Assembly: GCF_000317575.1 (NCBI RefSeq)
Contig: NC_019748.1
Coordinates: 2,872,501 to 2,936,500 of the forward strand
Source of the DNA: Stanieria cyanosphaera PCC 7437
GTDB lineage: Bacteria; Cyanobacteriota; Cyanobacteriia; Cyanobacteriales; Xenococcaceae
Reading direction: 5' to 3'
Length of the DNA: 64,000 bases
Position numbers and translations under genes: made by a program
Shown here: positions 27,676 through 36,674 of the stretch, piece by piece
How positions within the stretch are numbered: the stretch's first letter is position 1
How the letters are laid out: each line of letters begins with the position of its first letter
Notes under the pieces: model-generated
Told to the model about the DNA's origin: nothing
Databases searched by the model: none
The model's input: the letters and a program-made list of their open reading frames with translations, nothing else

Positions 27676-28998
27676 ATGATCAATTTTTCTTTACCAAAAT
27701 TCAGGCGGTTTTCCAGTTTAATAGCCATCGGATTAATAATTACAACTGCTTCGGTGGCTTTAACTCAGGAAGAAGAAATACTAATACCGCCGAATAATAC
27801 TCCAGTCGAAGCTATTCCTGGACTTTATTTTGCCGACGTTTTGGTTCGAGGTAGACCAATTTTTCAAATCGGGAGTTTACCTGAAATCAATGCCACTCAA
27901 CGAGCAGAAATTATTAATCGTCGAATTGCCAGTGTTTTAACCCAATCTGATGTGGTAGAACAAGTTACAGTCAAGCCTGATAATCCTCGTCAAATTGCCA
28001 CTTTACAACTTAACAATCGCGTCTTAATGACCGTAACTCAGCAAGATGCAGAAGATTTTGGCTTAGAAGTCGAAGATTTAGCTCAAAGATGGGCAAAACA
28101 ACTCAATCAAGCTCTCAATCGACCTCCTTTAGCCATTGATGTCGGACAACGTCTTTATGAAACTGTTCGTCAACTGATACAAGATACAATCAATAATTTA
28201 CCTTCTTTGGTTGGAGCAATTATTGTAATTGGGATTACCTGGAGTGCAGCTACTAGTGTTCGTTATCTTGCCTTTCGGTGGGCGCAGCGAACTGAAGGTG
28301 ATTCTAGTACCGAAATATTAATTGGGAGATTGAGCTATGGCGGAGTTTGGTTGTTAGGGAGCGTAATTGCTTTAGGTGTGATGGGGTTAAATTTCGGAGC
28401 TTTACTAGGAGCATTGGGTTTAACCAGTGTCGCGATCGGTTTTAGTCTTAAAGATGTCTTGAGTAATTATATTTCTGGCATTATTTTACTATCTGCACGA
28501 CCATTTAAAATTAACGACCAAGTTATTATTGGTGATTTTGAAGGAACAATTGCTCAAATTCAACTACGCGCCACAACGATGAAAACCTATGACGGGCGAT
28601 TAGTTTATATTCCTAATCAAGAAGTGTTTCAAGCCAGCATTATCAATAATACTGCTTCACCTCGTCGTCGTAGTTCAGTAAAAGTAGGAATTGATTATGG
28701 TGAGGATATTGATACAGTCAAAAAAGTAATCAGAGAAGCAATTGATGAAATTCAAGAAGTTGAAGCTACTCCCGTACCTGATATTTTAGTTTGTGAATTA
28801 GCAGCTAGTACAGTTAATTTAGAAATTCGTTTTTGGGTTGATTCTCGACGTTCGGGTTTTTTAGCTACTACTTCCAAAGTAGCTCAAGCCGTTAAAGAAG
28901 CATTGGAGAAAGCAGACATTGATATGCCCACAGATATTTATACCTTGATTTTAAGAGAATTTCCCACTCAAATTCAGATTAAAAGTGAAGAAGGTTAA
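27676..28998 (+). CDS. MscS-family mechanosensitive ion channel
   Basis: A 440-residue channel. After a signal-like helix (IGLIITTASVALT) is a periplasmic domain of about 140 residues (ILIPPNNTPVEAIPGLYFAD), then three membrane helices and the MscS core: GLTSVAIGFSLKDVLSNYIS, GIILLSARPFKINDQV, and YDGRLVYIPNQEVF, followed by the cytoplasmic beta/alpha vestibule. The extended periplasmic part is seen in many cyanobacterial homologues. It would open under membrane tension to release solutes. Probably co-transcribed with the antiporter. Confidence 0.9.
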   Translation: MINFSLPKFRRFSSLIAIGLIITTASVALTQEEEILIPPNNTPVEAIPGLYFADVLVRGRPIFQIGSLPEINATQRAEIINRRIASVLTQSDVVEQVTVKPDNPRQIATLQLNNRVLMTVTQQDAEDFGLEVEDLAQRWAKQLNQALNRPPLAIDVGQRLYETVRQLIQDTINNLPSLVGAIIVIGITWSAATSVRYLAFRWAQRTEGDSSTEILIGRLSYGGVWLLGSVIALGVMGLNFGALLGALGLTSVAIGFSLKDVLSNYISGIILLSARPFKINDQVIIGDFEGTIAQIQLRATTMKTYDGRLVYIPNQEVFQASIINNTASPRRRSSVKVGIDYGEDIDTVKKVIREAIDEIQEVEATPVPDILVCELAASTVNLEIRFWVDSRRSGFLATTSKVAQAVKEALEKADIDMPTDIYTLILREFPTQIQIKSEEG

Positions 28999-29134
28999 GC
29001 TTCAAAAAATAATTTGCTCAAGCTATAGATAGAGTAGAAAAAATTAGCCAAAAGAGAGAGGTTCACAAATTAGGTATAGAGTATTTTTAAAATAAGAAGC
29101 TAAATTAAATTACGAGTATAAAAGTGATAAGTTG

Positions 29135-29524
29135 ATGTCTAAGTCAGTTTTAGTGGTAGATGATTATGCCGATATTCTCTACCTTTTTAAATTATCTTTA
29201 GAATCAGAAGGTTACGAAGTTAAGCAAGCTAGTAACGGAAAAGAAGCTTTGGCGATGGTTAAAGAAATTAATCCCGAGCTAGTAGTGCTAGATGTTATGA
29301 TGCCTGATACAGATGGACTTGAAGTTACTCGCCAAATTCGCAGTCAACCGAGTTTATCTACTATGCCAATTCTACTTGTCTCTGCTAACTACGAGATTAG
29401 CCAAGACTGCGCCTACAACAATGGTGCTAATGATATTCTTTACAAACCTTTTCGTCTCGAAAAACTATTTGATAAAGTTAAAGGTTTGATTAAGTCTGAA
29501 AATATAGTATCGTTTAAGCAATAA
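29135..29524 (+). CDS. Single-domain response regulator (CheY-like)
   Basis: A 129-residue receiver domain alone. The acidic pair VVDDYADI, the phosphorylated Asp in LVVLDVMMPDTDGL, the conserved Ser in ILLVSANYEI and the Lys in DILYKPFRLEKL are all present, so it should be phosphorylated by a histidine kinase. There is no output domain and no kinase gene next to it. Start set at ATG 29135; an in-frame TTG one codon earlier is unlikely. Confidence 0.9.
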   Translation: MSKSVLVVDDYADILYLFKLSLESEGYEVKQASNGKEALAMVKEINPELVVLDVMMPDTDGLEVTRQIRSQPSLSTMPILLVSANYEISQDCAYNNGANDILYKPFRLEKLFDKVKGLIKSENIVSFKQ

Positions 29525-29642
29525 TTTTTGCGATCGCACAGTTAAGATAAAATTCGATTACCAAAATATACTTTTAGTTAAAGGTTGTCATTAGGTTCTG
29601 ATACTTCTGTCTTTTACCCATTAACCTTCATACCAGGATATT

Positions 29643-29760
29643 ATACTAAATCCGATTCTCAAAATACACTTATCGATTGGAAGTTTCAATTAGCTTAAAA
29701 CCCTTCTGTCTCCTGCCTCTACACAACTTTTAAATGGTGTATACCAACAGGATTTAGTAT
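29643..29760. mobile_element. MITE-like element with 11-bp terminal inverted repeats
   Basis: ATACTAAATCC at 29643-29653 and GGATTTAGTAT at 29750-29760 are perfect inverted ends of a 118-bp non-coding stretch, with an inner tacac/gtgta pair about 10 bp in from each end. No open frame is inside. Flanking target-site duplication is unclear (ta on both sides). Confidence 0.45.
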
Positions 29761-29774
29761 TAACTGTATCTCAT

Positions 29775-31004
29775 TTAATTGAGAAACTCTATATCAAGTT
29801 TTTTTTGTACTTCTTGCTGAATTTGAAACACGACATTATTAACAGTTTTAAGGCGTTCTTGTTGATAATCGTTAAAAAAATCTTTAAGATTTACAGGATT
29901 GCCGATCTTAACTATTGCCTGTCGAAATCCTTTAGGTTTAGGTTTATCAATATTAAAAACTTCTCGTTCCAATCTAATTAAAGTATCTAAAAATCTTTCT
30001 GATGTAGGATTTTCTGCGACATAACCATCATAAATTGCATCAAAGTTTAAAAGACGCTTAATAGATTTGTCAATTAAGTCTAAATTAAGAGCAGATTCAG
30101 TTTTTAGTAAATTAGATTCTGGATTTACTTCACTTGATTCTAATTGTTCAACTTTAGTTTTGAGAACATATTCCAGTTTATAAGTACGTTCTCTCACCAT
30201 TTCATTAGGATTAGTAAGAATTCCCAGTTGCTGTTCACAATTTTCTATAATTTTAATTCTTAATTTTTTAATTCTTTCTTGCCAAGATTGATAATTTGTT
30301 TCAGTAGTGGCTAATCCATAATCCTGTTCAATTTTCACAATTACTTGTTCAGCAATTAATCTAAGTCTTTGATAAGAAGAAAAATGAGATTCTGGAATGA
30401 TATTTAAAGCTTGTTCTAATTCTTCTAGAGTTTGCGCGATCGCTTTTTCCATATTTTGAGTATATTTATATTTAATACTAACAGGAACAACATACAAATC
30501 TGGTATTGTTTCCCCTTGTTTGGCTTTTTTTTCCATCGCTTTAAAAGCAAGTTGTACTGTACCAGATCTAAAAGGCATAACTGTATCATTCTGAAATGAA
30601 CAACCTCCTTCAGGAAAAACTACCAAACGTGATTCAGGATTACTTAATAAAGCTAAAGTTTCTGTAATACTAGATCGATCTACTAATCCTCTCCGAATTG
30701 AATAAACACCCAATCTTTGAAAAAATCCTGCTAACCAACTGTTAAATAATTCGTATGCTGCTAAATAATGAAATTTTTCTTTTAATTTGGCAGACAAAAC
30801 AAACATCACAATAGGGTCATGAAACGTAGGATGATTAGGAGTTAAAAGCAAAGTTTTATGTTGTAGGGATTTGATTTGATCTAGAGATTCAGAACCGATT
30901 ACCAGTTCAAATTTATAAAACAATCGCGCACCATAAGGAGCAATTATTTGAACAAAACGAACTAATAAAGGGTTAAGTCGGGGTGGATAAAATAAAGGTT
31001 TCAT
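29775..31004 (-). CDS. PlsC-like 1-acyl-glycerol-3-phosphate acyltransferase family protein
   Basis: A 409-residue protein whose first half is a LPLAT acyltransferase domain: the catalytic HX4D in TPNHPTFHDPIVMF (His near 58, Asp near 63) and the substrate motif VVFPEGGCSFQ near 133. The rest (about 200-409) is a charged, helical extension not found in plain PlsC, with KLRIKIIENCEQQLG and RQAIVKIGNPVNLKDFF. It probably acylates a membrane lipid or related acceptor; the acceptor is not certain. Start is ATG 31004; a TTG one codon upstream is possible. No operon partner. Confidence 0.78.
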   Translation of the reverse strand: MKPLFYPPRLNPLLVRFVQIIAPYGARLFYKFELVIGSESLDQIKSLQHKTLLLTPNHPTFHDPIVMFVLSAKLKEKFHYLAAYELFNSWLAGFFQRLGVYSIRRGLVDRSSITETLALLSNPESRLVVFPEGGCSFQNDTVMPFRSGTVQLAFKAMEKKAKQGETIPDLYVVPVSIKYKYTQNMEKAIAQTLEELEQALNIIPESHFSSYQRLRLIAEQVIVKIEQDYGLATTETNYQSWQERIKKLRIKIIENCEQQLGILTNPNEMVRERTYKLEYVLKTKVEQLESSEVNPESNLLKTESALNLDLIDKSIKRLLNFDAIYDGYVAENPTSERFLDTLIRLEREVFNIDKPKPKGFRQAIVKIGNPVNLKDFFNDYQQERLKTVNNVVFQIQQEVQKKLDIEFLN

Positions 31005-31007
31005 CAA

Positions 31008-31375
31008 TTATGATTGCTTGCTATGATTATCTCTTTCAAGAAAATCAATTATCTACAAATTAGGAAAAAATTGACGACTCAAATCAATTTTATGCTATAA
31101 AATTCTTCTAGAGGGACTTTTAAAGCCCCGTCCTCTTACTTTTGATCCTTTGTTTCACGTTTCTGACGCTTCGCGCTTTTGTACAAACGTAACCTGTTGC
31201 GGTGAGACCCTGCGCCACGCCAGTCGCTCCACTTGGGGATACCCCAAGACCGCGCTGGCTCACTTGCGGGCGCAAAGGAACGCTCACCAAGACACGTCTC
31301 TACTTTCTCTTAGACTATGACAAATTTATCTCTTGGAGAGGAGGGCGTAAATTTTATTCACTTCAATTTTATTTT
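31008..31375. repeat. Intergenic region with dispersed repeat, copy 1
   Basis: No gene. At 31111-31135 lies a hairpin (gagggacttttaaagccccgtcctc region), then at 31140-31180 the sequence tgatcc-tttcacgtttctgacg, which recurs inverted at 44973-45015 downstream of recF. From 31195 to 31310 the DNA turns GC-rich with a palindrome cttggggataccccaag. The layout, a GC hairpin beside a conserved arm, resembles ends of IS200/IS605-type elements or cyanobacterial extragenic repeats. A 61-codon open frame at 31202 across this part is not convincing. Confidence 0.5.
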
Positions 31376-32629
31376 TTAAATCTTTAATCTTGTTCTTTTA
31401 GGAATTACATCACTAGGTACTTGCCAAAATGCTGATGCTTGCCTCATGTTATAACTTAGAATTGAACTATCTACAACAGCCAATTTTTTAATTTTAATTG
31501 ATAACAAATCAACATTAAGACATTTAATTATTTCTTCTCCTAAAGATTTTGCTAGTAAAGGAATAACAGCATTCCCGATTTCTCTAAATCCATGCCAAAT
31601 TGTACGATGAAATTGAAACCAATCAGGAAAAGTATGTAACCTGGCAGCTTCTCTAACACTAATGCAACGAGGAATTTGATAATGGATTGGTCGAGGTGCG
31701 GTATAAGCTCCTCTGTTACTAGCTGTACCTGCTCTCAATGTGTTAGATATACCATCAGGAGCAAGTTTGAAAAAACGACTAACTTTTTCTATATCACTCG
31801 GTAATGTTTGTTTAAAACGTTTAATAGATTTCTCTGTATGCATAGAACCAATATGTCCCCAAACGATATTATCTACAACTCTTTGATGACATAAAGAATA
31901 TTTTCCCTGTTGATCAATTGCAAAATTTTCTCTAAATTGAGAGTAATCTAGCTTTTGAGCATCTATTCCCCAATCATCTCCAATAAATACAGATATGTTA
32001 GATAAATCACCAATAGCCGAACTAACGGTATTTAAAGGCTGAAGATTATTGTCACCATGAGTATAAGCAGGGTATTTAGGTTTAGGCAGATCTTTTCTAT
32101 AGCCAATTAATATAAGTCTTTTCCGTTTTTGTGGCGCACCATACAAAGAGGCATCTAATACTTTAATTGGTTGAACAACAGAGTAATCTGATTTGGCAAA
32201 TTCTGTAATAAGTTCGTTCAAAAAGTGCTGATGTTTTCCTGTTGCCATGCCAGGTACATTTTCAAAGATGAAATACTTTGGTTTAACTTCGGATACGATA
32301 CGAAGATACTCAAAAACTAATTGATTTCTGGGATCATCAAGTTGTCTTTTACCGATTTGAGAAAATCCTTGACAAGGGGGACCGCCCGCAATGAGATCGA
32401 TATTACGATTAAATCCTTTATGCGTGATTGAATTTAATAACTCTTGGCTAGATAATTGTGAAATGTCTTGGCAAATTGTTACGCCATAAGGAAAGTTGTA
32501 ATGATGTACTAAACAATGAATAGGATCTATTTCAACAGAGGCTGCAATATCAAAGCCAGCAGCTTCTAAACCAAGTGACATTCCGCCACAACCAGAAAAT
32601 AAATCGATAGCGATTGGACGATTACTCAA
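31376..32629 (-). CDS. Orphan DNA cytosine-5 methyltransferase
   Basis: A 417-residue C5-methyltransferase with the motifs in order: I AIDLFSGCGGMSLGLEAAGF, IV catalytic Cys in GGPPCQGFSQIG, VI FENVPGM, VIII QKRKRLILIG, IX REAARLHTFPDWF and X GFREIGNAVIPL. The first ATG lies inside motif I, so the TTG at 32629, with AAAGG upstream, must be the start. No restriction enzyme or MutH/Vsr gene is adjacent. It resembles, from memory, the Synechocystis orphan enzyme M.Ssp6803I that methylates CGATCG, the core of HIP1, which is frequent here; that target is inference. Confidence 0.9.
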   Translation of the reverse strand: MSNRPIAIDLFSGCGGMSLGLEAAGFDIAASVEIDPIHCLVHHYNFPYGVTICQDISQLSSQELLNSITHKGFNRNIDLIAGGPPCQGFSQIGKRQLDDPRNQLVFEYLRIVSEVKPKYFIFENVPGMATGKHQHFLNELITEFAKSDYSVVQPIKVLDASLYGAPQKRKRLILIGYRKDLPKPKYPAYTHGDNNLQPLNTVSSAIGDLSNISVFIGDDWGIDAQKLDYSQFRENFAIDQQGKYSLCHQRVVDNIVWGHIGSMHTEKSIKRFKQTLPSDIEKVSRFFKLAPDGISNTLRAGTASNRGAYTAPRPIHYQIPRCISVREAARLHTFPDWFQFHRTIWHGFREIGNAVIPLLAKSLGEEIIKCLNVDLLSIKIKKLAVVDSSILSYNMRQASAFWQVPSDVIPKRTRLKI

Positions 32630-32659
32630 CGTTTGACCTTTTTTCTTTTAGATTTATAA

Positions 32660-32695
32660 ATAATAAAACCCGTGGGAAATAAAACTCCACACGGG
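32660..32695 (-). terminator. Intrinsic terminator of apt
   Basis: On the minus strand CCCGTGTGG pairs with CCCACGGG (one bulge) and is followed by TTTTATTATT. It starts 9 bp after the apt stop and separates apt from the methyltransferase gene. Confidence 0.75.
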
Positions 32696-32703
32696 ACTGT
32701 TCC

Positions 32704-33222
32704 TTAATATTCGACTAAACTAATCACGGGTAAATTGGGTAACTTTTTCCTACCTTCTAAAGCCGTTAATTCAATCACAAAAGCAAAACCGAGAACCTGA
32801 GAACCAATTTTTTCCAATAGTTCAGCCGTTGCTTTAGCCGTACCGCCAGTAGCAATCAAATCATCGACAATTAATACTTTTGCACCATGATCTAAGGCAT
32901 CTTGATGAATTTCTAAACTATCTGTACCATATTCCAATTCATATTCAATGGTATGCACCGCAGCAGGTAGTTTTCCAGGTTTGCGGACGGGAATAAAACC
33001 TGCGTTCAATTGATAAGCTAGAGGTGGACCAAAAATAAAACCGCGAGACTCCATTCCCACAATATAATCGGGATTGAGATTCAATGCTTGACATTTTTGT
33101 GTGAGGCTATCGACTGTGTATTTTAATCCTGCGGAATTACTTAAAAGAGTGGTAATATCTCGAAAAATAATTCCCGATTTGGGAAAGTCTGGGATATCGC
33201 GAATAAGAGATTTGAGATCCAT
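32704..33222 (-). CDS. apt: Adenine phosphoribosyltransferase
   Basis: Salvages adenine to AMP with PRPP. The 172-residue protein opens [20 protein letters not shown] and RDITTLL, has the base-binding block [24 protein letters not shown] and the PRPP-binding motif [20 protein letters not shown]. Length and order are standard. Divergent from the DUF3038 gene, with a dyad symmetry in the shared upstream region. Confidence 0.97.
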   Translation of the reverse strand: MDLKSLIRDIPDFPKSGIIFRDITTLLSNSAGLKYTVDSLTQKCQALNLNPDYIVGMESRGFIFGPPLAYQLNAGFIPVRKPGKLPAAVHTIEYELEYGTDSLEIHQDALDHGAKVLIVDDLIATGGTAKATAELLEKIGSQVLGFAFVIELTALEGRKKLPNLPVISLVEY

Positions 33223-33286
33223 AAAAAAAAGTCAATAAATTTTCTGCTTTTGATGTTTACTAAAATACCTATGGCATTATGGCAGC

Positions 33287-33309
33287 AGAGAGTGATTATT
33301 TTACTCTCT
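33287..33309. promoter_or_regulatory. Dyad AGAGAGT-n9-ACTCTCT in divergent promoter region
   Basis: Perfect 7-bp inverted repeat with a nine-base spacer, 64 bp upstream of apt and 42 bp upstream of the DUF3038 gene. There is no T-tract, so an operator or mRNA leader hairpin is more likely than a terminator. No regulator can be named. Confidence 0.3.
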
Positions 33310-33351
33310 ATTGAACATATAAGATAGTTAAAATATGGACTTGATTTTAGA

Positions 33352-33981
33352 ATGAGTCAATCTGCAAGTATAATATCCGATTCTCAACCTACCTTTTCTA
33401 GTAAACCCTCGATTTTGGAAACTTTACCAGAGATTCCTCTTGCTTCGGGAGTATGTTCCCCTCATACTCAACAACAAATTGATTTGCTATTGCTTGCTAT
33501 TGAAGCTTTAGAATTAGGAGCATCAGAACAAATGCTCGTAACAATTAAACAACTAGAATTACAATCTGTAATTAAAAATCGGGTTAGTCTCTGGCGTTTG
33601 CGTTGTAGCAATCCTTGGCGACGTTCTTATAGCAGAGAGGATTTGACTATCGATCAAGCTAAAGCTTTAGTTATTTTAGCAGGCGATCGCGCTAGACGTT
33701 TGACAGTTTTGATTCGTCAATTGTTGCTGGCAGAACAACAAATGAGGGAAAAGAAACTTCCTCTAGAAAATCATTTTCGTTTGTCTGAATACTTAGAAAG
33801 ATTCCGCGCTCATTTTCGTAGCCGAATGAATCGTCGTCGTGCTAAAGTTTCAGCTTATTTAGCTTCGGAACAAGAATTAAATGAACTAGCTCTAGCATAC
33901 TTGAGTAAACTATTATTTTGTACCGGCACAAAAGGTTTACAACGGGTTTGGTACAGTTTATTTGATGGGGAGGTAGCATGA
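33352..33981 (+). CDS. DUF3038 family protein
   Basis: A 209-residue soluble, helical protein restricted, as I recall, to cyanobacteria and known as DUF3038. Landmarks are QQQIDLLLLAIEALELGASE, IKNRVSLWRLRCSNPWRRSY, the helix TIDQAKALVILAGDRARRLT and a basic stretch FRSRMNRRRAKVSAYL. It overlaps the next gene by four bases (ATGA), so the two are translationally coupled and probably work together. Function unknown. Confidence 0.75.
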   Translation: MSQSASIISDSQPTFSSKPSILETLPEIPLASGVCSPHTQQQIDLLLLAIEALELGASEQMLVTIKQLELQSVIKNRVSLWRLRCSNPWRRSYSREDLTIDQAKALVILAGDRARRLTVLIRQLLLAEQQMREKKLPLENHFRLSEYLERFRAHFRSRMNRRRAKVSAYLASEQELNELALAYLSKLLFCTGTKGLQRVWYSLFDGEVA

Positions 33982-34634
33982 CAATTAAACGGCAATATAT
34001 TTTGCCTAACTGCACTTTAACTTTAGAAGGATTTGGCGATAATACCCAGGCTGAAGTCGAAGAGCCAAGCGAATCAACCTCAATTTCGATTTTAGTCAAT
34101 GCTGAATGTAATTTTGTTGGTTGTGATCGTTCTCTTTCTGGGGGGGGAGTTTTTTTTGAAAATCTTGTTAAAGCAGTAAGTACTTATGCTCAAGAATTCT
34201 TAAGCGGATTATCCCATCCTCACGAATCTCAAACCGATTATCCCATTGTTAAAATTGAATCTTTAGGCGAACAACATCTCCATCGCTTATCTGTAGATTC
34301 CGCAGCCGAAACAGGGAAGGAAAATGTTGCGATTGATTTAACCACCGTGCAGTTATTTGATCTCGTTGAAGCGATAGATCAATTTTTGAGCGATCGCAAT
34401 ATTCTTCCCGATTTATCTTTTCAGATCCAACCAGTTAGCAGACGCTACCGTAAACCAGAAGAACCTTTAGTCGAAAGAGTTACTCCTATAGCCGTGGGTG
34501 TTGGTAGTTTGGCTATTGCTGCTGCTGCTTTTTGGATGATTCCACCGCCAGAAATTCGCGAACCCCAACCGCAACCAGGAGTTTCACCTACGGAGACTTT
34601 ACCTACTACTCCTCAATCACCACCACCTCAATAA
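33978..34634 (+). CDS. DUF4335 family protein
   Basis: A 218-residue protein beginning TIKRQYILPNCTLTLEGFGD, with a later LSGGGVFFENLVKAVSTYAQ and LTTVQLFDLVEAIDQFLSD, the plan of the cyanobacterial DUF4335 family. Near residue 163-185 a hydrophobic stretch (IAVGVGSLAIAAAAFWMIPP) is a likely membrane anchor, followed by a proline-rich C-terminal tail PQPQPGVSPTETLPTTPQS. Coupled to the DUF3038 gene by a four-base overlap; function unknown. Confidence 0.75.
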   Translation: MTIKRQYILPNCTLTLEGFGDNTQAEVEEPSESTSISILVNAECNFVGCDRSLSGGGVFFENLVKAVSTYAQEFLSGLSHPHESQTDYPIVKIESLGEQHLHRLSVDSAAETGKENVAIDLTTVQLFDLVEAIDQFLSDRNILPDLSFQIQPVSRRYRKPEEPLVERVTPIAVGVGSLAIAAAAFWMIPPPEIREPQPQPGVSPTETLPTTPQSPPPQ

Positions 34635-34654
34635 TCTTCTAGGGCTGTTTTCGG

Positions 34655-34715
34655 TCGAGATAGATAGGGAGACGAGCGTAGCGAAGCCCTGAAGGCAGTG
34701 AAGGGTCTGGAGATA
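34655..34715. repeat. Short GC-rich extragenic repeat
   Basis: Stretch containing gacgagcgtagcgaagccct followed by gaaggcagtgaagggt, with a ccct/aggg dyad. Composition differs from the surrounding AT-rich DNA, and the gcgtagcgaagc core is the type of short dispersed palindromic repeat common between cyanobacterial genes. No coding content. Confidence 0.35.
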
Positions 34716-34820
34716 GCTAGTATCATTGTTAATAAATTCTCCTGTTGCACCAGAAGCACCTTACTCCTCTCCGTTTCTCCACTTCCCTGCGTCTAATCAA
34801 AAATCGCCTTGAGGACAAGA

Positions 34821-35150
34821 TTAAGCAACCGCTTCTAAAGAACCAAGAGGATTGGGAATTGAGTCTGACGGTGCTTCAAATTCCCCTTTGAGAACATATT
34901 CCAATCTAAGTTTTAACCAAGTAATAAATTGAGAATTTGTAGAAATAACTGCTACCGAAGGTTGAGGAACTTTTGCTTTAATAGCAGCAAATTCTGGTGC
35001 TTCTAAAAAAGCAGGTTGTTTAACTAACCAAAAGTCTATTTCTTGATTTTTCTCTTGGTAGTTTCTGGTTCTTTCTTGTAAAACTTCCTCAAAAGGCTCT
35101 TCTTCAAGTAAAAACTTTTGACTGCCTAAAACGTAATAGTAAGTTGTCAT
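34821..35150 (-). CDS. ycf54: Ycf54, magnesium-protoporphyrin cyclase partner
   Basis: A 109-residue protein opening MTTYYYVLGSQKFLLEEEPF, with QEIDFWLVKQPAFLEAPEF, VAVISTNSQFITWLKLRLEY and the end GEFEAPSDSIPNPL. This is Ycf54 (DUF2488), conserved from cyanobacteria to plant plastids. It is needed for the oxygen-dependent cyclase that makes the fifth ring of chlorophyll, stabilising the AcsF/CHL27 subunit at the thylakoid or plasma membrane. It lies 39 bp downstream of pdxJ on the same strand and may be co-transcribed. Not catalytic itself. Confidence 0.95.
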   Translation of the reverse strand: MTTYYYVLGSQKFLLEEEPFEEVLQERTRNYQEKNQEIDFWLVKQPAFLEAPEFAAIKAKVPQPSVAVISTNSQFITWLKLRLEYVLKGEFEAPSDSIPNPLGSLEAVA

Positions 35151-35189
35151 TTTTTTCTGTTCCTATTTAAATCAATTACTTAAAATAAT

Positions 35190-35912
35190 TTAAAATTCGC
35201 CTCGCATGGCAAGTTTCATGTCTTTAACTGCTCTTTCCATACCAACCAAGACAGCACGGCTGATGATGGTATGACCAATATTTAATTCTTCCATACCAGG
35301 GATACAAGCAACAGGGTAAACATTCCAATAAGTTAAACCATGACCCGCATTAACTCTTAAACCCACAGCCAAAGCTTGTTTTGTTCCTTGTTGTAAAATT
35401 GTTAATTCTTGTTTTCTGATAACTTCATTCTCTGCATCGGCATATTTACCAGTATGCAGTTCGATAAACTTTGCCCCAGTTTTGGCAGCAGCATCGATTT
35501 GTGCTTCGTCTGCATCAATAAACCAACTGACAGGAATTCCTGCCTCTTGGAGTTGCTGAACAACTTCACAAAAGCGAGTTAGATTGCTAACAATATCAAT
35601 ACCGCCTTCTGTAGTTACTTCTTCTCTTTTTTCAGGAACTAATGTAACGTAATCAGGCTTGATCTCAATTGCGATCGCAATCATTTCTGCTGTTGGTGCC
35701 ATCTCTAAGTTAAGATGAGTTCTAACTGTTTGACGCAACAAACGGACATCTCGGTCTTGAATATGGCGACGGTCTTCCCTTAAGTGTACGGTAATCCCAT
35801 CAGCACCGCCTAACTCAGCTAAAACTGCTGCTGCTACGGGATCTGGTTCTACTGTACGTCTGGCTTGACGAATAGTAGCGACATGATCGATATTGACTCC
35901 AAGGGTAAGCAA
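35190..35912 (-). CDS. pdxJ: Pyridoxine 5'-phosphate synthase
   Basis: PdxJ joins 1-deoxyxylulose 5-phosphate and 3-amino-2-oxopropyl phosphate into pyridoxine 5'-phosphate (the DXP-dependent B6 route). The 240-residue TIM-barrel protein has [20 protein letters not shown], the HLREDRRHI loop, [16 protein letters not shown] and [13 protein letters not shown]. The start is TTG at 35912, with AGGAG nine bases upstream; the protein cannot begin later without losing the conserved LGVNIDH strand. ycf54 follows 39 bp downstream. Confidence 0.96.
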   Translation of the reverse strand: MLTLGVNIDHVATIRQARRTVEPDPVAAAVLAELGGADGITVHLREDRRHIQDRDVRLLRQTVRTHLNLEMAPTAEMIAIAIEIKPDYVTLVPEKREEVTTEGGIDIVSNLTRFCEVVQQLQEAGIPVSWFIDADEAQIDAAAKTGAKFIELHTGKYADAENEVIRKQELTILQQGTKQALAVGLRVNAGHGLTYWNVYPVACIPGMEELNIGHTIISRAVLVGMERAVKDMKLAMRGEF

Positions 35913-35979
35913 GCTGAACTTCTCCTGTTGAGGATTTTGATTTCAGTTTTTTATCCTATCAACAAACAAAATCAATTTC

Positions 35980-36669
35980 CTAAGCTTGCCAGTTAAAAAA
36001 TCTGACATAACAATAGGCGATTAACTCAGAAAGGGTTTTTCTAACTCCTTCACTAGAAGTCCACCAAGACTTTGCTTCATATCTTACACTAGGATGAGCG
36101 ATCGCACCTACTGCAATTGATTCTGGAATTGCTTTTCTAAATAAAAACCAAGTTCTACGAGTATGAACGTCATCAGAATAAACATTCATACCAGTAATTT
36201 TAATCTTATTTTTTGCTAACCATTGTTGAACGGCAATTGCACCTGCTAAAGTCCGATCTTTTTTGACTTCTGGAGTTGGAATGACAATTGATTTGCTTTT
36301 GTCTAAACCAAGAGTAATCAAAGTAGCTGCGGAAAGTTGAGCAAAATTTTTATACTCAGAAAGATACATTCCTCGATCAAGAGGAACACCTGTAGTCATT
36401 AAAAATTGATAATTGCTTCGGCGAAATTCTGTCAGCGCGCCTACTAACCCTTCATCTTCAATCCAACCTTCTACAACTAATATTTCCGCTTTTACTGGTG
36501 CTGTGTAGGCTAAAAAAGGATGTAATTGAGAACCGATTAACCAGATTACTATTGTAGTTAATAATAAAATTGACAACCATCCTTGAAGAGTCAGTCCCCA
36601 ACGGGGTTTATGGTCAATTAACCACCAGTTTTTTGTTTTTTTGCGGAAGTAGTTAGCTTTTTTGGTCAT
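35980..36669 (-). CDS. YdcF-like (DUF218-type) membrane-anchored protein
   Basis: A 229-residue protein with a basic N-terminus, one membrane helix (WLSILLLTTIVIWLIGSQL, about 30-48) and a periplasmic alpha/beta domain. Landmarks are AEILVVEGWIEDEGLVGALT, FLMTTGVPLDRG, GLDKSKSIVIPTPEVKKDRT and VYSDDVHTRRTWFLFRKAIP, in the order of the YdcF/SanA fold (a strand with VVEGW in place of VVLG). Such proteins are suspected to act on envelope nucleotides or lipids, but no reaction is proven. The gene starts five bases after the DUF2301 gene ends, so the two form an operon. Confidence 0.6.
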   Translation of the reverse strand: MTKKANYFRKKTKNWWLIDHKPRWGLTLQGWLSILLLTTIVIWLIGSQLHPFLAYTAPVKAEILVVEGWIEDEGLVGALTEFRRSNYQFLMTTGVPLDRGMYLSEYKNFAQLSAATLITLGLDKSKSIVIPTPEVKKDRTLAGAIAVQQWLAKNKIKITGMNVYSDDVHTRRTWFLFRKAIPESIAVGAIAHPSVRYEAKSWWTSSEGVRKTLSELIAYCYVRFFNWQA

Positions 36670-36674
36670 TTATT

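Noticed and set aside
31202-31387. 61-codon plus-strand frame rich in Pro, Arg and Thr
   Set aside because: It crosses a GC-rich repeat region, overlaps the end of the methyltransferase gene and has no family resemblance or ribosome site.
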